This document shows positions 10,478 through 20,832 of a stretch of 64,000 nt of DNA, piece by piece (the first letter of the stretch is position 1; every line of letters starts with the position of its first letter). Source of the DNA: Diphasiastrum complanatum (taxonomy: Eukaryota > Streptophyta > Lycopodiopsida > Lycopodiales > Lycopodiaceae); the NCBI GenBank assembly GCA_029204225.1, contig CM055094.1, forward strand, positions 67,294,536-67,358,535, in the 5' to 3' direction. The position numbers were made by a program, and so were the translations under genes. The notes beneath the pieces were generated by a model that was not told the origin of the DNA, did not search any database, and saw only the letters and a program-made list of their open reading frames with translations.

Positions 10478-11490
10478 CTGCCATCCATTTGGACCCTCAG
10501 CGCCGTCCTTTATGGCGTATGCTGCTTTAAAACCATTTGTTGCCAGAAGTTTTGCAACGGCAGGAGCGTCCCCATCAAATCTAGCATCAAATCATTCCAA
10601 TGTCCAAGCCAAATATCCACATTCAACATCGAACGTACAAGAACATATGTGGAGATTCACCAAAGGAAATGACAGCAAGACATCCATTGCTTTCACGTCT
10701 TCAGTCCATGAATGTTGATAAAGAATTGACAAGGAGTTCCGTGTAACTGATACTAACAGAGCACTCATTGTAACGGATACTGATGACAAATTGCTCACCG
10801 ATCTAATATGTAGACGGATGTGGTAGCTGGATCCTTGAACTTTTTGGACACTTTTTCGATAAAACCAGATTCATCTTCACCGAAAGCAACTTGCACCACC
10901 CGTTTCTTGAACGCCCTCAAGTCAGGTGTGCCTTCCAGCTTCATGTCATTCGGATCACGGATGTCCAGCAGCTGCGCATTCAGCTCCGGGTCCCCAATTT
11001 TGGCATATGCATCTTTGGCAGAGACTGTTCCCCAGGGCTGTGGCTTCCCCAGCAAACTCGACAAAGCTAAAGGAAGAGCAATGGCCAGAGCGCCTCCAAT
11101 AACCGCCAAAGGATTCACACTTACAATATCCAGAACAGAACCGAAAGCTCCACCAAAATCTACATTCAAATCCAGGGAAACATCTCTAGGAACATTCACA
11201 GATTGCACGATCTCATCATAATTGAGAGCCAGCCCTGCCTGTGGAGAAACCAAGCCACCTAGAAACCAAGCAACTGCCGCAGTGGTGTGAGAAATAGACC
11301 CGGCAGCAGGAAGATTGGACTGTAATTGCTTTCTTCCTCGAATTGCTTCTTCGATTCTTTCTACGGAACTGAACGAGCTATTTTTCTGAGAAGCAAATAC
11401 AAATCCTGAGCTTCTGCACGAGGCTTTTGCTGCTGCTGCTAGCGGAGCCAGAGATGGACCTGCAGCATTGCTCACTCTCAGTATCTCCAT
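10478..11490 (-). CDS. TROL: Thylakoid rhodanese-like protein TROL (STR4 type), exons 1 and 2 only
   Basis: Exon 1 runs 11490-10799 and exon 2 10580-10478, with a 218-base GTGAGC...CTAG intron; the join restores an Arg codon and reads YILD|RFDGDAPAVAKLL. The start ATG at 11490 sits in gccATGg and opens a 230-residue exon. It shows a Ser/Ala-rich transit peptide, a hydrophobic stretch ending AGLALNYDE (about 69-92, thylakoid-type signal), a membrane segment NPLAVIGGALAIALPLALSS (126-145), and a rhodanese-like domain from WGTVSAKDAYAKIG (153). Order and wording match Arabidopsis TROL, which anchors ferredoxin-NADP reductase at thylakoids. The position of the rhodanese cysteine is Asp (YILDRFD), as in TROL, so no sulfurtransferase activity is expected. 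Exon 2 ends GAEGPNGWQ before GTAAAG. The second membrane segment and FNR-binding tail are not in the window: either intron 2 exceeds 10 kb or the gene is cut. Confidence 0.88.
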
Positions 11491-11507
11491 GGCCTCGCAA
11501 GCACAGA

Positions 11508-11510
<3 letters not shown>

Positions 11511-11552
<42 letters not shown>
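11511..11552. repeat. (CT)n / (GA)n microsatellite in the TROL 5' leader
   Basis: About 21 CT units lie 20-60 bases upstream of the TROL ATG, reading GA on the gene strand. GA-rich leaders are common in plant genes. Open frames of Arg-Glu or Ser-Leu repeats over this site are artefacts of the repeat. Confidence 0.9.
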
Positions 11553-11556
<4 letters not shown>

Positions 11557-11667
11557 GTTTGTCTTTGCGTTGGAATCCGATGGGGTGTCGTGGCACACTA
11601 TATTGTCCGCGCGCCCACCTGGATGCCAGCCACGCGTCGTATGTGCCATTTAAGCAAGGGTCATAAT

Positions 11668-11677
11668 GCCACGTGGC
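11668..11677. promoter_or_regulatory. Perfect G-box palindrome GCCACGTGGC upstream of TROL
   Basis: The 10-base palindrome with CACGTG core lies about 180 bp upstream of the TROL start codon. G-boxes bind bZIP and bHLH factors and are common in promoters of photosynthesis genes. A weak TATA-like AATATAG lies nearer the gene (about 11598-11604 on the minus strand). Regulation by light is an inference. Confidence 0.5.
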
Positions 11678-12640
11678 AAAAGTGATTTATTTTAAGAATA
11701 TCCAACGGTGCGTGACTTAAAGCCTCGGCGTGCCATTAAGATACTCGGCTTGGTCCTCGTGGGTTGTGGATCATGTGCTTGGATAGGTTTGGTTTGGAAC
11801 ACCACCTTCGGTCCGAGCCTGATCCCAGAGTTGGTAAGGATCAGCTTTTGCCACGCGTCAATTTGCAATTGATTCCAGCTTACTCTTATCACGCGCTGTG
11901 ATGTGGTGTAAATAAACTGTAAACCAGGGTTGCACGACTCTTATTATTATTATACTTAAGAGCCAGGGTCCATATATTGAAAGATTTCGTGTTTTTGGGC
12001 AAAGAAGAAAATTTTAGTGAGGTGCACCGTGGAAGGCCCGGGTCCAGGCCCAAAAAACTTTTATTGGCACGGCGACAGCTTTGGCCCCGTACCAATGTGA
12101 AATTGACATGTGGAGTCCGTGTAGGGGACAAAGAAATGCCCTCACGTGAGGGTCTTGTGTGCGGAGGGGCACCGGTATCGGGGCGCCGATGCTTGGACCA
12201 GTGTGCTAGGACCCGGGACCATTGGCGCCGGGACTCGGGACCACCTACTTTCGCTGGCACGACTGCTACACGGGGCCCTGGCCACGTGGGTCCCGAGGCA
12301 CAATTTTTTGTGAGCACGGGCGCACCAACCTGCGCACGCACTCACACGCACATGGGAGCAATTGGGCTTTTTGAATATATGTGCATGCAAAAACGGTTCT
12401 GAGAGAATATTATTATGGGATAAAGCTGTGCAGGTCATGTGGCAAGCAAGAAATGAAGAGCTGAGTAGAACTCGGGCAAGACGGCGGGCAGCGTCAGATG
12501 GGCACTAGGGGACACGTGTCTGGCGTTAAACTAGGTCGCGGCCAAATGACCCATGCCAGTAAGATACAAGGGTCCAGGCCTACTCTCTAGAGGGGGCCCT
12601 TGCCCAAAGGGAGGGAGCCTAAGAATACTCGGGTGGAGAG
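11678..12640. other. Non-coding upstream region with a GC-rich block
   Basis: The part from about 12020 to 12340 is much richer in G and C than its surroundings and contains cacgtgag (near 12143), gggcgccgat and ggccacgtggg (near 12280), i.e. further CACGTG cores. Both strands are open for 100-150 codons there, but the frames overlap one another and show no family, so I treat them as composition effects. It may be a divergent promoter region or an unrecognised repeat. Confidence 0.4.
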
Positions 12641-12760
12641 AGAATACAGATTGCATGATGGAGAGAGAAACGTAGATGCACATTTTGGAGAGAGAATCAC
12701 ATTCCAAAGAGAGAATGCACATTTTGGAGAGAGAATGGCAGATTTAGGAGGAGAGAGGTG
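12640..12760. repeat. Short purine-rich tandem repeat
   Basis: The phrase tgcacattttggagagagaat occurs at about 12676 and again at about 12716, with related gagagagaat units before and after. The period is about 40 bp. No coding role is apparent. Confidence 0.6.
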
Positions 12761-13039
12761 GATGAAAGATTATGCTCCTTGAGTCACCTCCAAAAAACAC
12801 ACGGAACCCAAGCACCTAGCATTATGTGATTGAGAATTCCCAACACAATTTTATGCATGGGACAACTAGATTAACGCAATCAAGTTGAGACTACGAACTT
12901 CCATGACATGCATGAAATTAGGAAGTTGTTCAAGCTATGAATGGTGCAAAGTCGGCTAACAGTAGCGCGAGAGCATCCTGCGAGGAAAGGCTAGCAGATG
13001 GAGAGGAGGGTGGGGGCGTTTTAACACCTAGATGCTCTA

Positions 13040-13786
13040 GATGCGTATAGGCGATGACGGTGATGAGACCACCGCAGGTGTCTGTGAGGGGCGCTTGAAA
13101 GCAGCCTGTAACTCTTTCACGAGAAACGAGGCCCAATCATAGACTGCGTCCGGTCCTCCCATCATGGTCGTCATGACGATAACCTGCTTGGACACACGGA
13201 GGGGACGGTGGGACCTGACAATGATGGTGGCGGATAGAAAATCTATCGCGTCACGGAGATTTGGATTCTCGAGTTGTGAGATCAGGTACCCGTCGTTGGT
13301 TTTGGTCTTAATGTCGTCTTGGTCTGAATTGAGAAATGCGGATATTTGGCGAGTGCGCGGGTGGCTAGTAGGTGATCGGAGTGTGAAAGCGTGAGAGCTA
13401 TTAAAATTAGCTGTGGGTCGAGGGGGATTGCACGGTCTTGTCCTTTGTAGGTGATGGTAAAAGTGTCGGTGGCAAAAGTGGAAAATGCTTGCTGGACTAG
13501 GGCAAGGTCCTGAAAAAGAGGTACTTGCATCTTATGGAGGCCTGCGGCAGTCAGGACTGCGAGGCAGTCATCGGTGCGAAAAGCAACAATCTCTTGCTCC
13601 ATAAGTAGAGGTAGAATGGTGTACTGCGATGGTGCGCGCGCGGCATGGAGCAGCAGGTTGGCGGGTAGATCGGGGAGATGTCTCTCCCTCCTCTCGACTA
13701 GGGGACATGGGTGAGGTTGGGGAGGATGAAGAGGTAGATCCGGTCTGCTGGGACGCGGATGGTGAGGTAGAGGTGTGCGAGGACAT
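13040..13786 (-). pseudogene. Decayed gene of unknown family
   Basis: Read on the minus strand with two frameshifts, this gives a coherent protein: a Ser/Thr/Pro-rich start (MSSHTSTSPSASQQTGS, 13786 down), then a folded-looking part MEQEIVAFRTDDCLAVLTAA and PLFQDLALVQQAFSTFATD (13602-13420) and IPLDPQLILIALTLS, then after a break near 13300 NPNLRDAIDFLSATIIV and VYDWASFLVKELQAAFKR (to about 13060). The break points are near 13620 and 13300. I do not recognise the family with certainty; the layout recalls gag-like or transposon-borne plant proteins of unknown function. A TATA-like element and a repeat array lie upstream. Confidence 0.4.
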
Positions 13787-13924
13787 AGACGGCGGGCTGG
13801 AGGAATGGCTAGGTCTAGCAGGTGTGGCGGCGCTTCAAGTGACTCGGACTCGTTGACTAGGTGGGGCAGTAACGCCCGAAAGATGACGATTCAATGCCAT
13901 TGGTGGAATTTGGTACAGTAACGG

Positions 13925-14175
13925 ATAGAGTGTGAGGGCGAGTAAAGTGTTGATGGCGAGTAATAACAGAAGGCACGAGTAAATGACAGAGGGCGAGTAA
14001 TGTGGCGCCGCAAGAAAACCGTGAGGGTGAGTAATCAACAGGGCAAGTAAAGTGGCGCCGATGAGTAATCAAGCGGACGAGTAATAAACAGAGGCGCGAG
14101 TAGGTACAAAGGGGGCGAGTAAAGTGCTGAGCGCGAGTAGTGGGAACCGACGAGTAACAGCGCGATTAATCAAGT
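13925..14175. repeat. Degenerate minisatellite built on CGAGTAA
   Basis: About a dozen units carry a (g)gcGAGTAa core followed by 12-20 variable bases, for example gggcgagtaaagtg, ggcacgagtaaatgac, gggcgagtaatgtgg and ggacgagtaataaac. The spacing varies between about 18 and 30 bp. Two inverted copies, ataactcgcc, follow at about 14185 and 14215. On the minus strand the array lies between a TATA-like element and the decayed gene at 13040-13786. Confidence 0.75.
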
Positions 14176-14196
14176 GGAAATGATATAACTCGCCCT

Positions 14197-14208
14197 CATA
14201 TATATAGG
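14197..14208 (-). promoter_or_regulatory. TATA-like element between inverted ACTCGCC repeats
   Basis: The minus strand reads CCTATATATATG, a good TATA box, framed by the two inverted ataactcgcc copies. It could drive transcription leftward through the repeat array into the decayed gene. This is inferred from position only. Confidence 0.35.
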
Positions 14209-14239
14209 AAAGTTATAACTCGCCTACTGCCAGTTTTGG

Positions 14240-15563
14240 ACAGTGGTCCAATCAATGCCAAATCACCAATGCTTGCACTGTGCACAATCTGTTTCCCGAT
14301 TGACTGCTAGATTTACTAGATTTTCTAATCAGAACATCATGTTGTTTAGTAGAAATAGCAATTTTCATCCAAAATGAGCCTAACTTGCATTTCGGCCAAA
14401 ATTTCTTTGGACAGATTTGATCATACGTTAAAGTGCAACAGAGGACAACAATGACAAGGATAATGACTGCCCAAAGTAGGAATATGGCTCTTTACAAACC
14501 GTTCGAAGTATCTCTGGGCATTTGTACAAGGAAAATGGGAGAAGGTGAATAGGGCTGTAATTTTCACACTGGGTTTGTACAAGGGTATGGTAGTTTATAC
14601 AAGGCGGGATTTCTTATATACAGGGTTCCGTCGGTACTTCCTAATCTACCTAGCTAGTTCCTACCTATTCCAAAAATTATTACCTACCTATGCTTAGGGG
14701 CCGAGGCAACTTCCCTAGTCGATCTACAATTAAATCTAACCTAACTCATCTAAATCATCTAAACCATCTACTCTAGGCTAATTTAAGCTAGTCTACGCTA
14801 TTGACTAACCTAGCATTCTATTTGGTCTATCTAACTATCTAAATATATGGAGGTCGACTATTATTCTAATCTACGGGGTCAACGGACATGGGACTAAGAT
14901 ATTCAACCAAATTGACATCTATCCTAGGAGTCGGTCTATTCTAAAATCTTCTTGACTAAGTATATGTTTCGACCTAATCTGAACGTTGCCTAGATTAAGT
15001 AGGCTAACTACTCCGGACTGACAGACTGAACTAAGATTACCTAAATAAGAGAATCGAACTTGATCTAACTTACATTTCCAGATCTATTTAAGGGTCTCGG
15101 TCGGTAACTACCCTAATCTTCGGGACTTGATCTGTTATCTGAAAACTAATTAATCTAAACCTACTTTAACGGGTAGAATTTTCTATATCTAGTAGGACTT
15201 CCTAGATTTATCCTCTATCTGATTGGGGTCATCTAATGGAAACACTATCTTCATAGGACAATCTATCATATTTAACCAGACAGAGACTATCAAAGCGAGC
15301 TAGACTACCTACTCGGTCTTTTGAAACTAAAACCACCTAGTAAACGGTTGATCTAACTGGCTAAGTAGTATTAATCTAATCTAACTTTCTGATCCAGCTA
15401 TCCGATTTATCTAGCTATTCTAAATTTAAGCATAACACTAAGGACCTAACTTCTCTCTCCTATGGATATAGATCTAAACTACTACTAAGATTTAACTAAC
15501 AAATCCTACCACCTATCTAATCGACGAATATCTAATCCTGCAAGCTACTCTTACCGAGGTTAT
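14240..15563. other. CTA-rich low-complexity region, no gene
   Basis: From about 14640 to 15540 the plus strand is unusually rich in the words CTA, TCTA and ATCTAA with few repeats of exact length. It follows the 3' end of the minus-strand gypsy pol, so it may be that element's 3' untranslated region or LTR. No LTR ends or polypurine tract could be fixed. Confidence 0.45.
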
Positions 15564-16719
15564 CTAACAGGATGTTGACGGTTCATATTGGGCTGAAGAA
15601 GATGATGCGGATGGTGGTTTTGGCACATCTCTGAGCTCAACATCAGCGGAATAGTAGCGATGCAACTTGCTACCATTAATGGGTGTGTCTAGCAAATTGC
15701 CTTGCAGGTCGGCAAGAATAACTTCGCCATTAGATCGGATATCCACTACTCTATACGGTCCTTCTCCCTGGAACTTAAGCTTGTCTTTGTGTGCCTTGGC
15801 TTTGTATAACAATGCCAATTTCCCTCGATGAGATCCTTGGTTTTAATATTGCAATCATGCAAGGCCTTCCGTCGCTGTTTTTCCACAGCGTTAGGGCGTG
15901 AAGTGCTAGGAAGCGAGTTTCATGAAGTTGAAGAAGGTTTTCCAATCTCCTCTTGGTTGATTCCCCTGTACTAAGTTGTTCGGCGATGGCGACTCTCAGA
16001 CTTGGAATGACAAACTCAGCAGGCATTACGGCTTCCTGTCCATACACCATCTGAAATGGAGTTTGTCCAGTACTCACTTTGAATGTGGTTCTGAAAGCCC
16101 ATAAAGCTGCATGGAGCCTGTGTTCCCAATCAAATCGTAAAGCTTCAACCATCTTCATAATAATTCCATAGAGAATCTTGTTGGATGATTCTGCTTGTCC
16201 GTTATGACGTGGATAATAGGGGGTACTCTTCCTATGGACAACCAGATAAGAGGATAGCATGTGAGTGATAGTCTCGTTTAGAAAATGCGTTCTGCGATCA
16301 CTCATGAGTTCTAGTGGTCACCCAAAATGGACTAAGACGTTCTCATATAGGAATTTGGCAGTGAAGTCGGCATCAGCCTTCCTCACCGCCTTGGCTTCTA
16401 CCCATTTGGTCAAGTAGTCAGTGGCTACAATAGTTTATCGAGCTTGCGAGCCACAGACAGTTGGACGAATAGGGCCGACATAGTCAATGCCCCATTTCTC
16501 AAATGACATTTCAGCCAAAACAGGTCGTAACGGCATTCTATCCTTTCCCTGGGTTTGGTTCAACCGTTGGCCCACGTCACACATTTTGACTTGATAGTGA
16601 ATGTCTCTGCACATCGTGGGCCACCACAGGTCGTGTTGCAGTACTTTCATATTGGTAGCTTCGGCAGCGAAATGCCCTCCTCCTATTCCTTTGTGGGCGA
16701 TGCTCACTACTTGGGACAC
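15564..16719 (-). pseudogene. Gypsy integrase (Tat-like), broken
   Basis: The zinc-finger part shows HKGIGGGHFAAEAT and CDVGQR, where the second finger cysteine of the usual CD.CQR is replaced by Gly. The core shows EKWGIDYVGPIRP (first Asp, at about 16490), then MSDRRTHFLNE (second Asp, 16305) and YYPRHNGQAESSNKIL (Glu). A frameshift or stop separates the parts near 16310 and 16440. The C-terminal fold KLKFQGEGPYRVVDI ends at 15564. Integrase inserts the DNA copy; with these breaks it is inactive. Confidence 0.8.
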
Positions 16720-16821
16720 TTCATGCGGTAGGACACAATGGCGTATAATTCTATCATTACAAATGCGATACAGCTATTCTACTATCAATGTGAAAGAGGT
16801 AGATTTAATGATTAACCTGCG

Positions 16822-18400
16822 TCATTCTACTTTGCTCATCTCAGGGGGAGGACATCTCGACATAAGATATCCCACAATATCGGTAGCCCACTCAGGGACG
16901 ACGTCAACATGGAATAGTATGGTGTCAGGGAGTTCATCATCGACCCCTCTACTCTCGGGAACATTCCGGATCCTTGAGAGGTGATCAGCCAGATAGTGTT
17001 GTTTCCTTTTGCGAACGACGATTTGAAAGTCGAGAATTCTTGAAGAAGCAACAACCATCGGGTGGTCTGCCCAGTTGTGCAGGGTCTATTTACCAAATAC
17101 AGTAGGGCTTGGTGATCTACGAAGAAGACAAAGGGGTTGGCTAGCAAGTAATGGCGGAATTTTTTCACATTGTATACCATGGCTAGCGCTTCACGCTCGG
17201 TGGTAATATAGTTTATCTCCGCAGGGAATCAACTGCCTATTGGCGAAGTAGATCGGATAATCCTTCCTATACTCCCATGGTTGCGTCAGAACACTCCCTA
17301 TGGCATAGTTAGAGGTGTCTGTGTATACATGAAAGTCTATGGTCCAGATAGGAGGCCAAAGGATTGTTGTAGTAAGTAAGGCCTTCTTGAGTTTGTAGAA
17401 AGCCTCAATGGCTTCAATTGTCCATTCTAGTTGGATAGTCATCTGATGGATTAAATGGGCCAGCTTAGTGAAGTTCAAGACAAACCTCCAATAGTAATTG
17501 CAATGCCCCATAAAGATGTACACTTCATGTACAGTTCCCGGTTCAAGCAATGCAAGTATTATGAGGATCTTGTCGACTTCAGTGGCGATACCATGCCTCG
17601 AAACTACATGGCCTAGCACTATGTCGTACGGGACCAAAAATTGGCACTTGGCTGGATTTAGGGGTATGCAGAATAATCGACACTGGATGAACACTTTCTC
17701 TAAGCAAGCTAGATGTTGTGCTCTAGAGGAGTGGACACACAAGTCGTCCATGAATATTTTAAGAAACTTTTGAAGAAAATCCTTGAAGGCATAACTCATC
17801 ACTTGTTGGAAAGTGTTGGGAGCGTTGCACAATCCAAATGGCATCACTTTATAGGCATATGTTCCCCACTCAGTGGAGAAGGCAGTTTTGTGTTGATCTT
17901 CTGGGCCTATCTGCACTTGGTTATGGCCACTAAACCCATCCAGAAAACTAGAGGCTTCTACTCCGGCTATTCTCTCTAACACATTTTCCGTGAATGGTTA
18001 GGGAAAATGGTCCTTGTTGGTTACGACATTCAGCTTCTTGTAGTCCACATAGATTCTAAGTTTTCCATTTTTCTTAGGTACAACCACGATAGGTGATACC
18101 CAATCAGTGTGTTCCATCTCGTAGATGAATCCCACATCTAGAAGCTTTCTCAACTCTTCTTGGATCAGTTGGGCGTAGTGCGGATTGGACCTATAAGGCC
18201 TTCTAATAGCAGGTTTTGCGTCATCAACTAGTGGAATGGTGTGAACCACTACCACTACGTTTGGCGATATGCCCTTCAGCTCAACGTAATTCCAAGCAAA
18301 ACAGTCTCGATATTTGCGGAGAAGTGCTTTGATATCCTTGAGTTCCTCTCCCTCTACGTCTTCTCCTACTGATACCATACGACTTTCCTCTCTCTTCTAA
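16822..18400 (-). pseudogene. Gypsy reverse transcriptase and RNase H (Tat-like), broken
   Basis: RT begins near LLRKYRDCFAWNYVELKGI (18378 down), continues WVSPIVVVPKKNGKLRIYVD, meets one in-frame TAA at 17998-18000, and resumes with VMPFGLCNAPNTFQQVM and the catalytic IFMDDLCVHS (about 17750). The connection shows FMGHCNYYWRF. RNase H starts at YTDTSNYAIGSVLTQP (about 17320) and continues in another frame with HYLLANPFVFFVDHQALLYL (17155-17100). A single-codon stop within an otherwise long frame suggests moderate age. Confidence 0.82.
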
Positions 18401-18564
18401 ACCAGATCTATCTCTTTTGTACGAGCAAGACCTTCGTAGACATTGGCTCCCTAGGAGGTTTCTTCTAAGGGTTCTCTCTTCGCCCTGGCCATAACCACTA
18501 CCACTTCGTCCATCTCGTAATCCTTGAAGTATTGTGACACATCATCATGCACATGCTTGGGTTC

Positions 18565-20002
18565 TTATATGGCGTCTTGGCAGATTTTATCCTTTGGTTC
18601 ATGGTCGGTCATCAGCTCAGATTTGATCCCTAGTTTGTTGCTCTTGGCTTTCCACTCAGCGATTTTTGCCTTATATAGGGGTTTGCATTCGCGGAGCAGA
18701 CTGGTGGTTGGCTGACTGTCAATTCCCATCCTTTTCAAGGCTCGATCGAGTTTTCTAACACTCTTGAACGGCTTCATTCCTAGATCGGCGAAGGTGATAG
18801 GAGTTTTTTTCTTTCAAAGATCCTTTTGACGGGGGATTCGAAGTGATTGGCTCTTTTCCCTTGGCTTCCGTAGGCAACTCTGATCGTGGATCAGTGGTCG
18901 GGGATCCTTTACCATCTTTATGCTATTGTCCCATAATGGTATTTCTAGCTTATAAAGAGCTCCGTCCTCAACTAGGTCCCAATCTATGTATTCTCGCAAG
19001 AGATCATTAACGGTTATTGGAACGCTAGTCGTCGATCCATCAGTCACTGTATCCATTCGGCTTACTACAGCATTACCTTGTGGGGCTCTGCAGTTTTGAT
19101 GAGATCTTCATTTGCTTGAGGCTTTTGTGGACCTAGTGCTTCGGGATTTTGGAGCGGCTTTGAAACGATCATGATCTACATATCGGAGGAAATCCTCATC
19201 CTCGTACTCTCGACCTTCCTCCAAGGTAAACACCTAAAGAACTTCTATTTCTTTTTCACTACATACTCCTTCAGTGGTTCCTGGGGTATAGCCTCTAGGC
19301 TTATCATAAAAAGTAAAACGAAATCTTGATGGCCTTCGCTAGATTTCCTCGCTGGTCGTTCTAATCTCTTGATCGGGATATCGTCTTCATCGAAAAATGG
19401 GTCGACAGCTGACCTTCGCTTGGGGGACTGCTCATCTGATGAAACATTAAACTGAAGACATTCAATCGTGGCTAGGGCTTCAGTCCAATTTACCATATCG
19501 GTTTGCGAATCATCATGTATGATGATCCTCCTCCAACGACGTCTGTCATCTGATTTCTCGTTAGAGTGGATGGTAGTAGCAAAGCTCAAAACCATGGCCC
19601 GTTGGTCGGTTGGCTTCGTAATCCAGGTATCAGGATCGATCTTAACTGCGGAATCACGATTCTGCAGGATGATACAATTCTGTCCCCAATCATGAAGGGC
19701 TTGGGATATTCTGAGCCAAGGTCTACCTAGCATGACACTGTAGGATTGGGGAGAATCGGGCAAGTCCAAGACTACAAAATCTAGCACGAAACGAATTCCA
19801 GCTTCCTTGGTATGCACTTCGTTGGCTATGCCTAATGGTTTCACGATGATATTCACTCCTGATCATTCATCGACTATGGCTGATTCTTTTGGAAACCCTC
19901 GATGTGTGATAGGAATAGTCACGTGCTTAGCATCTTTCTCCCATCCTACACCTACTTCGTGGATTGGTTGTGATCTCTCTACTTCTTCATCTGGCACCAA
20001 AT
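18565..20002 (-). pseudogene. Gypsy protease and flanking linker, broken
   Basis: The minus strand reads NIIVKPLGIANEVHTKEAG and then YSVMLGRPWLRISQALHDW (19856-19690), the C-terminal part of a retroviral-type aspartic protease in which the GRPWL block follows the flap. The linker to RT (19056-18565) is open in pieces with repeated stops. The DTGA active-site part of the protease was not found; upstream coding NLVPDEEV ends at the copia LTR at 20003. Confidence 0.65.
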
Positions 20003-20725
20003 TGTGTCGCGAACGGGTTTATTTCGTATCGCAAACGTATTTGTTTATTTTAAATTTGCTTGTGCGGAAGCTTACAGGAGCGTAGACACGTGACTACAAA
20101 TCACATAACAAATTTCATTCTAGCAATCAAGACAACGAAAGACAAGGAAATGTACGAAATAGAACAACTATATTATCAGCTCAATTTTTGGAACGAGATG
20201 GTCAGTGTCTCGCTCGTTGGCGGCCTAACGCTCTGCTCTTTTGCTGTGTTCTGCTCGTTGGCAGACTTTCATGCACAAGTATTTCGTTTCTATTCTTTTT
20301 CTTTTATGCCCTACACGTGCACATTCTCTGTGTCTATATTTTGATCCAGAAAATAGTTTATATCTCCATTGTGTGGAGTTTACAAGATAGCTAAACAGAG
20401 AATTACAAGAGTAATTAATGCTAATCAACTAATCAGTTACTCTCCGCTATTGCTAGCCATTTCAACTAGGCGTGAAGTTTAAGACTCCACGCCCGTTGAG
20501 CTGCCAATTGGCAGTGCGAAAGATTTTTTTTCATTTCTTTTCGTTTCATATCTTTCTAGTCCTAGAGACATGTTTGACTTTCGCAAATCATTTGGCCTTC
20601 AAGTTTCGCTTTGCTTCGTGTCTTAGGGTTTTCGAGGTTCGTTGACTTTCGCAAATTGTTCGCCATTCGACCTTCGCTTCATTTTTGCGTTGCGGCAAAG
20701 TTGTAGGAGTTCACCATTTCTGGCA
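20003..20725 (-). repeat. 3' LTR of a minus-strand copia element (723 bp)
   Basis: On the minus strand it starts TGCCAGAAATGG just after a purine tract and ends GCGACACA at 20003. It lies immediately 3' of the copia RNase H, which fits a 3' LTR. The five bases to the left are CAAAT, a possible target duplication, but the matching right-hand copy is not identifiable because the element is cut. Confidence 0.65.
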
Positions 20726-20734
20726 CTCCCTCTT
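20726..20734 (-). promoter_or_regulatory. Polypurine tract of the same copia
   Basis: The minus strand reads AAGAGGGAG directly before the LTR. The same nine bases precede the 3' LTR of the copia at 50829-56140. Confidence 0.7.
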
Positions 20735-20832
20735 GAACCTTGCAGCTTTGCACGTTTAATCCAATCGTCTTTCTTTGCTTTGCAAAGAGTGGCTTGTCGA
20801 ATGGCTTCGTGAGCGGATCTTCAATCATGTCT

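Larger units (their letters stand above)
15564..20002 (-). mobile_element. Decayed Tat-like Ty3/gypsy element, pol region
   Basis: Protease, RT, RNase H and integrase appear in order on the minus strand between about 20000 and 15564. The wording (EKWGIDYVGPI in integrase, FMDD in RT) is that of the non-chromovirus Tat-like branch, different from the young element at 2231. Stops and frameshifts break it at many places. The 5' side is cut at 20002 by a copia LTR, and no gag was found upstream within the window. Confidence 0.8.

Noticed and set aside
11378-11666. Open frames of Arg-Glu or Ser-Leu repeats on both strands
   Set aside because: They are translations of the CT/GA microsatellite upstream of TROL; the real start is the ATG at 11490.
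11889-12438. Genes of 98-150 codons in the GC-rich block upstream of TROL
   Set aside because: Both strands are open at once, the products are Pro/Arg-rich without motifs, and this is expected from GC-rich composition.
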